DNA of 64,000 bases from the NCBI GenBank assembly GCA_029204225.1, contig CM055096.1:32926487-32990486 (forward strand), written 5' to 3'. The notes under the pieces are model-generated. The model was given only the letters and a program-made list of their open reading frames with translations. It searched no databases and was not told the DNA's origin. The DNA is from Diphasiastrum complanatum. Lineage: Eukaryota > Streptophyta > Lycopodiopsida > Lycopodiales > Lycopodiaceae. Positions 45,785 through 57,400 of the stretch are shown in pieces. The position numbers and the translations under genes are program-made. Position 1 is the stretch's first letter; every line of letters starts with the position of its first letter.

Positions 45785-47190
45785 ATTTAGCTTCAATAAA
45801 GTAGAGAATAGATCCATAGCTTGAAATTATTGTGCCAAACCTTTGGATGAAGGGGGTATATTAAACTCTGATATGGAATTGAGAATACAATTGCTTAGCA
45901 CATTTTCTGCAGTTAATTTTGATCAGCATTGGAATTAAATGATCAAAAATTGTATCAGAAACATGCATGGACATGTGTTGGACCATCAACATTATAACCT
46001 AGGTTCACTCACCATTCAGTCTGGCATGAAGGGGGGAACTAAGGAATCAAGGCGTCTTAGTGTGTTATTCCAGAATGGAACACAATTACCTACAAGTGTT
46101 TTATCAATACTGACTAATAGCAAGGAGATAATAGTTTGAATTTGGATTTCTTCTATTTAACTTGGATGGAGCGTTATGGACTGAAACAGAAATAAGGATC
46201 TCTAAAAAAATGATGAAAAAATGGTTCTTATGCACGTAATAAGGTGGGCCATAGAGATTTTATTTTCATTATGAATGGCAGAATTTTAAAGCATGCCAAA
46301 GATATCTCACAAAAGCTGATGCAGGCTTGCAGAAGTGGAAAAGATAAGATGGGACTGCCCATACGAAAATGCAGCCCTCTCTTACAGAGATCATCATAAC
46401 ATGTTTGAGAGAATAGATTTTCAACACCTGAACAGGAAGTCGGAGAAAAATGACCCTGACTCTCTCTGCAGGAAACAACAGCTAATCAAATACTTCTGGG
46501 TAGGCAAGCTAAAGAATCATTCAATGGAGATTTCTACAAAAAGGACCTGCAAACAAGGGATAGTATAACTTGAATATGGATTGCACTTGTTGTAAAAGCT
46601 CTAAGAATCAACTGCCTACTTGTTTTTAGATTCTCATAAGAATGTGCGACTTTCAGCAAAACAGATTTTTCATCTCTAACCAACAAAATACTACTACATT
46701 ACTTCAGAGTAAAGAGAAGTCTATCTGTAATAAGTTGGGAGATTCCTACCTGTTTCACAACGTGTTGATCATTGGGCAATGAGAGCCTTTGCTTATATGG
46801 CAGATCAGAATGTAAAGAGCATGATGTCTTTCTCTGTGTAAAACTAATTTTAGACTAGTACTTGCAGCATAGTTGAAAATGGTCAACCTACAATAACAAA
46901 CTACAGATCATACCTTTATATCAGATCTTGATGGTAAACAGGAACTTTTGTGCATAATATAATAATTACATGTACATAATTCTACTCAGTAGTAAAAAAA
47001 GAAAAAAATCTATCTTTGAGAGCAAAGAGTAAATATGGCATAGCATATCATGCTAGCATTTCTGTAATGATCATGCCATTTGAACCAAAGAAGCAACATA
47101 AACATCACTCTATGAAGTTATGAAGTCTTGATAATTGACCCAAGAAATCAAAAGATTCTTACAAAACACATCAGCCATTCAGAAAACAAG
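45785..47190. other. Intergenic, no gene recognised
   Basis: AT-rich sequence downstream of the TPR gene. No coding motif on either strand. Confidence 0.4.
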
Positions 47191-47197
47191 CAAGGAC

Positions 47198-47203
47198 TTT
47201 ATT
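47198..47203 (-). terminator. Candidate polyadenylation signal of the TPR gene
   Basis: AATAAA on the minus strand, about 420 bases after the stop codon at 47620-47622. Confidence 0.4.
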
Positions 47204-47619
47204 CTAGAAAATCTTTGAAACATTAGTTAGAACATCATGATGCAGCTCACCTGAATTACCAAGATGCAGAGGATAAGTCCCCAGGTGTCTCCTTGACAAT
47301 AGAATTATAGGAAACACTTCCATTGTGATTGGATCGTAATTTCTACAATAATGCCCCTCTATCAGAAGCAATATTTTGAGAATCATGCAGGACTATGGAA
47401 AGAAAAACGTCAACCTTTTGATACTGTCCAGGATAGTCATTTCTTGTGCAACCACAAAATAGGCTTAGTATTTGGACCTAACCCCATCTAAAATCTTTTA
47501 GAATTCCTTAGAAACCGAAGGAAGATATGGCATCTAATGTTCCTATCTGTAAACAGCAATTTCATAAACGTTTCATGTATTAAATATTTGACACCAATCC
47601 TTGTAATTCTGTTCATCAC

Positions 47620-47823
47620 TCAAAGTCGATAATCGGACTTAAGCTTACAGAGTACTTTAACTGGTGCAATGTTCGACGTTGAGATCCACTCCATAACAAG
47701 TGCAAGAGTTTGCTTAACCTCAGTTGGAAGGAGCATGACAACCAACTTGAATCTCTTGACTTTCACTAGTGCTTGAAGAATTGCTAAGGCCCCCTGCAAG
47801 GGTCAGCAGAAAGAAAGTTTTAC

Positions 47824-47877
<54 letters not shown>

Positions 47878-48353
47878 CTCATGAAATGGCTACAGAGTTG
47901 CCGATAATGAAAACATGATATAAGGCAAGCTCTTTGGATATAGCGACATGCCGTATGTGGACATAGCAAGTGGTAGGGGAATTATGCTTAAACAAAATAG
48001 ATCAGTGACGGACATGGCAATAGAAACGTTTCTTCAGGTTGTAGAACAAAGTGATGTCAAATTTAAGTAGTATATATGAAGTAAATTTTTTCTTGTTATA
48101 TCTTTAGACTTGTAGAGGAAGTATGCAGAACTGATGAATGTGCACATCATTTTGGGAAAACACACAAGATTTTAAGATAATCATATTTTAAGGCACTATA
48201 ACATGAGCCCTAAATGGATAGCTCTTGAGGATTTGTACTAAGATCCACTATCCACTGAAACCAAAGGTGGCCTATGGGACCAAAATAAGGTGCATCAAAT
48301 CACTAGGTACCGCTGGTTTGTTGTGATGAAACGAACTGCATTCATCTAAACAT

Positions 48354-48425
<72 letters not shown>

Positions 48426-51400
48426 GCATCATCTGGCATAAATGAATTCCACAAGGCTTCTGAAATGTTTTTCATAATAACTGCACTTAATGAATCTTTG
48501 AAAATAATAGAGTACTTGGAAAGTTCCACACTTTTGATGTATTGCCTCAGTATTTTGGGCTCTTTTTGTGTGCTCAAACATCCCCTCTCAAATTCTAATG
48601 CAGTTTTTGGTCTTGCAGGAAGAACTGAGCCTGTTGAGGTCTTTGTAGTACTTGGTTCCTTTTTACTGCTTTTAGGTTCCTCTGATAATAAGGAATCATG
48701 TGGATATGATGGTGCATTATTTGTTTCCAGACAAGTACCCAGGCCATTGCTGGTGTTCAGTGCAATTGGCAGTTTAATCATGTTATCTGATGCCTCGGAA
48801 TTGTTTTTTGGTCCATCTCTAGAGTTAGCCTCTCCACATTTGAGAGTTCTGTTACTTCCCAGATGTTTTTTGAGTTCTTCCATCTTTGCTTTTACTTTTG
48901 CATCAGCTGGTAAAAAAGCTTGTAGCTCCTGCACCCAAAAAAATATAAGTGAGATTTCTCTGTGGAAACCCTTTTCTCAGGTTGAGAAAACTTTGCAATA
49001 AACAAAGATATGCACCTGCAGATCATTGAGGGCACTTTGAAGATCACCAAGTTTTTCATTGATGATGGAGCGCCTGAGGTACACTTTTTTGTATGCAGGA
49101 TCCAGTCTTAGTGCTTCTATACAGTCTTTTTTAGCCTGATTCAAATCTCCCAACTGTGCTACCCTGATGAAACTTATTAGTCTTCAGAAAAGTTTCTAAA
49201 ATTCACAAAGTATGCATGTCATCTATATTATGCATCTCTTCCTTCCAAAACTATTGCATATAAAGCATGCACTTTTACTTAATCGTTTTGCATCATATCC
49301 CTGTGATGATTTGCACGTGTTACAATCCGTAGAAGATGAAATTTTTTCCAGAACAGCCAAAAGGGTTCTCTGGGGCATTTTGTTTCTTGCAACCTGCTGC
49401 TAAGTAGGCCATTATATTTCCTAGATAGCTTTCTACTTGCAAACAGGGAGTCTTAGCATATGAGGTTGTTCCTCACACATGCTCAAGCATATGCACGGTT
49501 GAAAACCAAATGGCATACATAATTGAGTAGGGGAATACAAGTAGAATATAAAAATGCTATGGACAACGGTTTTGACGTTCTTGTCACTTGATTGTGGGGA
49601 CTTCTTGTAGGTTGGAGGGATAGTACCTACTTAGCATGTGCATTTCTTTTATGTAGTTTAATATGTTTCAACATTCAAAGTAGTTACACATCATTGCCCA
49701 GATTGTGGGCCCAGACATTTACTTCAGTTATATTGCTCTTCTATAGCCTGCAATGAGGGAAATTTTTGTATTAATAGGTTAAGTGTTGTAGACATGTAAT
49801 ACTGTTAGGCCTTTTTACAGCCCTTTGTCCTTATTTGGGTCTCTTTTAGTCAGGCCGCATTTTGAACTATCCCCTTCATCAAGTAGCATCTTCCTCATAC
49901 ATGCACGCTGACTTCATTCGGGCTATGTCAATGATCCATCTTGCATGCCTTTGGTTTGGGCGTAACAGGTAACTTCACTGGTTTTGAAATGAGATTTACC
50001 TGTTGGCTGTTCACTTTCTGCATATGCATGAATTCTTGCTTGCCCAAGGTGTCATTAGAAAGCCCTCGACAAGTGCTTTCCAATGACACCCTAGACAACC
50101 AATTTTGAGCTATGGTTCTGCTGTAAGTTGTTATTCTTAGAAGAGTAGGATGCAATTGTTAGCATAAGTTGCTTGATCTCTTTGAACTCTCAAACTCATG
50201 GTACGATAGAGAAGATATTTTACCTGTTTTTCTCCTACTGAGCTCTGAGAGACTTAGACTTATGAGGTTCATCAGGGCTACTGCATGGTTCCATTATCCT
50301 TTTCAGGATTTATGGTAATATTATTCTTGGTCACACTAATCATTAGTTCTTAGAAATTTCAAGTAATATGGATATAAGCATGCCAAAACATCAGAGTTCC
50401 GAGTTTTTCAAAGAGTCCATGGCTGTATTCATCAATCTTTCCACCTGAAGTAGTGGTCATCACCTAGTTTTAAAAATCCCAAGCTTGAGTTAGCCCTCTG
50501 GTAGAATATTTGTAAAGTTTCAGTAGTATGGCTCTTCAGTGGAATTTGGATAACAATAGCAGTTCAATTGCACGTTCCAGCCCTGCTTGTTATATATCTA
50601 AATTCGGTCTATATAACAGTCAGGGCTGGAACGTGCATTTCAATTGCTATTGTTATCCAGATTCCACTGAAGAGCCATACTTCAGTGGGATACATAAATG
50701 CTTGCAATTCAACTGCATTGGAAATTCATGAACATCTATTCAAACTAAAAAAATGGTGGGATTCCCAAAACCATGGAAGATTTACCAAAACTTTTTTAAA
50801 ATTTTGAATGATCATTTAGACAAGCAAATAAATGCAGACTCTCAAGATTCCATGAATGGTACTGATTGATAAAAAAAATTGATAACATATCCACACACAT
50901 TAATGGTTTGACACCTTTCGAGCTAAAAGACAAGACCTTCGATTCAGGTTATTTACCTCAAATCATTGAATCTAGAATTTTGCCTTCTCCAGCTTAGAGT
51001 TTCTTTCCGGAACAAGGGACTCAAAAAGCACCAGTGAATAAGTGGATTTTATTCAAGGCCATGATCAGATTGAGCTGGATGAATGACAAGAGCATACCTT
51101 CATATAGCATAATGCTCTGTTAGCAAATGCTGCTGCTTCCATGGGATTCAAATTGATGCTTTTGTCATAGCAAGCAATAGCTTCTGTATACTGGTGGTTC
51201 AGGAAATGAGCATTTCCTGTGAAACGTACTTGTTCTGCATGCCTCTCTTGTTCCTTTGATTCCTGCACTGCACTCTTCTCCTGTTCCTTTAATCATCAAA
51301 TCCACCCGCAGTACAGAATAAATCCAAAGATTGTTCGATGTAGCAGCTTCTACTTTCTAGAACTTAGAAGCTTAGATTAGATGGAAGTTTTCAGGTTCAA

Positions 51401-54400
51401 ATATAAAGAGATACACCTACATCTCTTACCAACTATATTTAGGAGAAAATAGCAATTCACAGCACAACAGACTATCTGTGTCAAGCTGCATTACAAAAAC
51501 AGAAAAAGGGAAGATTTCTTGACAACATATCATAACGGTTTCTAAACCATGTATACCAGGTCTGACCATGTTGCCTAAGCTATAAAAATAATTTACACAC
51601 TTTCTGGCATATGATGCACTCTTATGGTAATAGCAAAGCAAACTTACCCGCGAACAACTATTGCTTGAGATTTCTGTTGCTGGAGCAGTTTCAAGATCTT
51701 CAACTTCCGTAATCACCATGGGACCCATCCGCATTGGCATGAATGAGGCTTCATCCAGTTTCTTTTCCAATGACTCCTTTCTAGTAAGGACATGCCTTTC
51801 CCCTGGACGAGAATCAAGCACTTTCTGCAACAAACTGATACCTCATGAGTGATTCAATACTTCAACATTACTGTCGTGTGCATTGCTTTTCTGAATGAAT
51901 TAAAATTAAAACTACAGAGACATGACAATAGTTTAGGATTATTTATTGGAAAAACATAAATGCTTCATTTTTTAAAATGATGGATTGAGGTACTTAAGAG
52001 TGAGTTAGAGATTTATGCACGAGGTAGGATTAGTTACTTAAAGCTTCTTTCGTAATTAGTTACAGGAAATTTGTTGTCGTTAAGGACAAGAAATTTTCTT
52101 CTTTCTCCCACCTCGTTTTCTCTAGTTTTGTGCATTTCATAGAGGAGATTTATTGGAGCTTGCTTTTGTCCTTCAGATGCACATTGGGAATGCGGCAGAG
52201 TTACGAACACAAATCACAGATATGGCAACAATATACCATAAAAGATGAAGCAAATAGCATCCACAACTAAGGGTATTACAAGAACATCAGATACAGTCAT
52301 AGTTGATTACCTACACAATCTATCTGAATTCAGCAGATTCTCTTTCAAGGAAATTCAGGAGCACCAGGACTGCAAGGGAGGCCATGCAGAACTGTAGTCC
52401 CTATATAAGACAAGAAATCTATCCAATCAACTTCTATTGAGAAACAAATTCATGAATGCCAAAATGACAGAGGGGGAGAGAATCATCAAGCATAAATAAT
52501 GGATGCATAGCCTGGTAGAGGAGTTAGCAGCAGTTGGAGTTTCAATATCACATAAAGATTTCACCATTATGCTTTGGGGAGCCTCCTTGAGTCATTCAAT
52601 GGATTCATCGTGACAATACAAACAAGGATAGAGGCATTGAAGATGAATTTTTTCATTGCTAATCTAGGGAGAAACCAGACATGAGTCTCATGTGGAGTGC
52701 CTAATGTCACCATCCTGATATCAAACCATTATTCTTGAAAATGTATGTAAGAGCTACATGATGGGAAAACAATCGAGAAAACTTTCTAGGTAGTATCCAA
52801 ATCAAATTTCAATGGATCTCTTAAAACTTGTCTGACCTAACATTTGTGGACCAATTTGGAGCAAGATATTTCATTGGGTTTATAATGATGTCTCTAGAAA
52901 GACGTTCGTATATATGATGGAAACGTAGTTAGAGGCATTGGGAAGATTGAAAGGATTTAAAGCATAGGTTGGAAACCAAAATGATCTCAAAATCAAACAA
53001 CTCACAATTCACAATGGAAGGAAACTAGAAGAAGTCTGTTCAGGTACAAAAGGGTTTTGGTTTAATATCATAAGTTCATGCAGTCAACCAAAATAGAGCA
53101 AAAGCATTCATTGTTTGTTTCTTGGATTATGCATAGATGGAGGGAACATAGAATATTTGATCTTGAAGCAGTGAAAATATGGAAACTTTCTATTTGGGGC
53201 TTTTAGATATGCTACAATTTGGAGTATAAGCAAAATGACTTACACATATGGCAGCTGATTGTCTCTTCTTCTTTTTCATTGGTGATGCAACTCGGTATAA
53301 TTAACCTAAATAGAAACGATGCTGCATTGTTCCAAAGACTCTGCTCACTAAAATTTCAAGAGAGTCACAAAATTTTCTTTGCAACATTGTTGCACTAGCA
53401 ATTCAAATAAGATAGGATAAGGGGGGAAGTGGAATGAAAAAACCAATACACAGAGCCACAAAATCGGGGGGTCGAAGAGCCCAATGGCAGGCTGCTTTGA
53501 TCTCTAAGTAACATCAAGCAAGTCAAATGCTAGCACCTAACAAGAGAAAGATTGTAGAAGCAATCAAAATGGTTACAACCAAGAAAAGTTTCTATTTGAG
53601 TGGCCATGATGTGCTCATGAAGAAGTGGAGCCTTACTATCAGAAGTACTTGCTGGTTAAAACGTTAAAACCTACATGATTTCCACAAGAGAGCAGGGCTT
53701 TGATTCTTGTTCATGAAACATTCTCCTTGCACGTTGCAGGTTCAAGGCAAGGTACAAAGACATGCCAACAATCTATAGAGTATAGACATCATTTTGATTA
53801 CTTCTTTTGAAGATCCTATGTGAACTTTAAGATAAATCGTGTTATGCACATTTTGACAGAAATAAAACTGTGTAGAAAAACAAGTTAACTTTGTGCAGAT
53901 TAGAGGTTCAGCATTCTTCATGAATGAGGCTGCATATTGAACCAAAACCTTCACTGAAGAACATCTCCAGCCAATGTACATAAACAGCTTAGGTGATTTC
54001 TACCAACCTATTACCTTCATATCTTCCAATGCCTCTTCCAATCTTCCTAATGCTTGCAGGGCAGAGCCTCGGTGATAGTATGCTTTCCAATATCCATGGT
54101 CAATTGAAAGAGCTTTAGTAGAATCTTCAATTGCACCTTCAAATTTGCTCAATCGTAAACGGCACAGTGCTCTATTTGCAAATGCTGCTGCACTTTGAGG
54201 ATTCAGCTTTATGCTGTTTGTGTAACTTGCTTCAGCTGCTTCTAGGTTGCCAGTGGTAAACTGCTCGTTTCCTCTAAGGCGCAACTCATTTGCAAAATTC
54301 TTCTCTTCTAGCTTCAAGCTGTTGCTGACAGTGACATCTGCTGATGGCCTGCTTACATTAGCTGCTGATACCATTACACTTGGAATTCTTTCAATAAGAT

Positions 54401-57400
54401 CTGAACTCTTTCCAGTTTTGTCCAGCATTTTGTTTATATTCAGGTTGCATGTCCCAAAACATAAAACATCTTTATTCTCTTTTTCAGAAATTGTAGAGGC
54501 AGTATTGAGAAGAGTAGAAGAGCCATGTTCATTGACATCACAGCTAGTAAGTTTGCAAGGGTTCTGTTTTGTGGCTCTGATTACACCATCTTTAATATCA
54601 CCTTTGAAAGAATCAAAAGGTGTTGCTCTGATACATATATCTTCAGTTGAGGAGTCATTGGCCATCAATGCCGGTACTACTTGATGATCTGAAACGTCTG
54701 AGCTTGTGCCAATAATATCTGGTTCTTCCACTTCCTCAATTAGAATTTTTCTAAAACCAACCGAATTGGACTTATTTGTGCTTCGTATGTGAATTTTTTG
54801 TTTCACTTTTGGTGGCTGACTACCTTCTTGATATCTCACTTGACGCTTGAGTAGCTCACATTCAGCTTTCTGTCTTAACTGAATTATCTCTTGATTGGTA
54901 GGATCCAGATTAAGTGCAGCTTCAAGGTCTGCATTCATTATCCAAACTTAGTTTTATAGAAACCCTAGTTTTTCAACTTCTCTCCGACTTTTTCCATTGC
55001 TTGCAACTGAGTAAAGTGTAGATCAGAACACAAGATCAAAAGGAAATAATCTTTTTCACTGTTTTCATACAAGCAAGTAGATATGAATTGAAGAAACTTA
55101 ATCTAGCGCTTAAGGAGCTAGATATAACAACTTGCAGACTTGAACATAAAACAAACTATCAAGCTGCCATCATGACCGAGGCTTTTCCATTTTCTACTGT
55201 ATTTAGCTATCTTAATGTGAGCAAAGCAGTCTTAAAGCTTTGCTAACAAAGATTACTGAATTTTACACAAAATCAGTAAGACAATATAAATGCATTTGGC
55301 TATGTATGCAGCAATAGTATTTACATGACTATTACCTGCTATAGCTTCTTCAGGATTATCAGACTGCAAGCTGGCCAAGCTGCGGCGCATCAGGGCCTGC
55401 CGACATTTCGATGACATTTTGAGGTTAAAGGGAGGGAACCAATTAGAAGAGTAAAAACGGGTGATAGAATATCCATTAAAAATTCCTTTTCATATTCACA
55501 TGTCCTTTCTATGTATTTAGATTTCATATATATGAATTTTACCAGGATTAAGAAGGTTCTAGGCTTGAAACTGCATCAGGAGCACAGCCTCAAAGTAATA
55601 AAAAAATTCACTGCAAGTGAACAACTTTGGATTGACCTACTGTACGTGTGTTTGTGGTTTGAGAATGGCACTGAAACAATGGGAGCAATAACTTCTACTT
55701 CATCTTTGTTTCTTCCATATTATACTCCCTATTTGAACTAGAGGATATACCTTTCATGCTAAGGCTGAACACCTGGAAGACCCTAGAGTCTATAATAAAG
55801 TGGTCTGATATAACTAGACCCTTCAAGTTGTGGCTTCATCCACAAGGTATTATGTACGGTTTCTCCATTGAATCATTAATTTGGCGTTGTATGCGGCACT
55901 CATGATAATTTGAGAATAACACTAACAAGAATGCAGTAACTTGTACTTTATCTGTGTTTCTTCCAGGTTAGATTTCTGACTTCAGAGATACCTTTCATGT
56001 TAAGGCTGAATTTAGTTCAGCACTTAGAAGATGGTTATATTTAAACATCAAACACAGAGATATCCCATATGGATCTATGGGATGTTTTGCTCTCGGTATC
56101 AAAGCACTCTTTTGGCACAAAGCAAGTAGAGTTTTTAGATTCACATCTATATAGGGCACTTTAGCGTCTGTCTTGTTTTAAAGAGAAAACTCAGTTTTTG
56201 TGTTTTCAGATCTAGTTTTCTCTACTGTTGTCAGATTTTTAAATTTTTTGGATCACTGGATAAAAGTCGTGTCATCTACTTTTGATAGAACTTATAACAA
56301 ATGAAATCCAGGCTTGTTACTTACAATAAAAGCAGATTAAATACCTTGAGATATTTAGGATCGATCTCCAAAGCCATAGAACAGTCCCTGTGAACATCAT
56401 CCCACCTGTTTAACTGACAATCAAGCAGCAACATAGCAAATCAGAGCCAAATTTGAGACTCGTGCAATAAATTTCAGCAAGATCTTGCTTGCTATAATGT
56501 AAATCATGATTAAAATTAAAAGTCCATGCCATGCACGTGCTGCAGGTGCAACTAACCAATTAAATATCATCACCTTGATATATGCAGCTGCACGGTTTGC
56601 ATAAGCTGGAGCATATTTAGGGAACAAATCGATTGCCAACGAATACGCGTCGACAGATGAAACATATTCCTTTGCCTACAAGCCAAGTCCAACAGCATCG
56701 TGTCATATTCTCATGAGAAGTCTATTGTAGAAATGAAGAAGAGAATAAATCAGTGAAACAACAATCCCCCAGAATGAAAATTGGAAGACTCGAAATAAGC
56801 AACTTGAAAAGTGATGCCTAGGTATGGCGTATGTGTTTAAGATTCTTATATATAAAACTTTGAATATGATAACTAGACGTGGTCAATTTTGTAGAAGTGA
56901 ATATTCTGGGGTGCCCTTCTGAAAAAAGTACACCATAAACCATCTAAAATTGTTCAAATTTATCCCAGGATCACATCACTTAGTTCAAAAGGCAGTAAGA
57001 TGTGCTTCTCAGAACCATCAATTCCCTAGACACCAATAATATTTACATGAAACAGAGTCCTCATTCACCCTGTTTGCATAGAATTTGTGGCTCTCAACGG
57101 TAAATTATGCATTCCCTGTCCTCAAGGCAAGAATCATCTCAAATGTTTGAAAATGATAGATTTCCGTACAGGAACAACATCCTCCATCTTTTACATGGAT
57201 TTATATGGAACTCCATGCAGCTATATGTTTATATTTTCTCTTGTATGTGCTCATTGTGCTTCTGATTTGAATTAAACTCCAGGCCTCAAGAAGAAAAAAG
57301 GAGGCCTTCACCAACACGCCACTTATTGGAGGATGCCGCTATCAGTTTTGTATAGAAGGACCTTGATTGGCTAATAATGTTCTAAAATAGGAACCAGTAG

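Noticed and set aside
48465-49001. 178-codon plus-strand frame
   Set aside because: It is antisense to exon 10 of the TPR gene, whose exon on the minus strand has clear RPAP3_C motifs and matching splice sites.
54247-54684. 145-codon plus-strand frame
   Set aside because: Antisense shadow of the large TPR exon 6.
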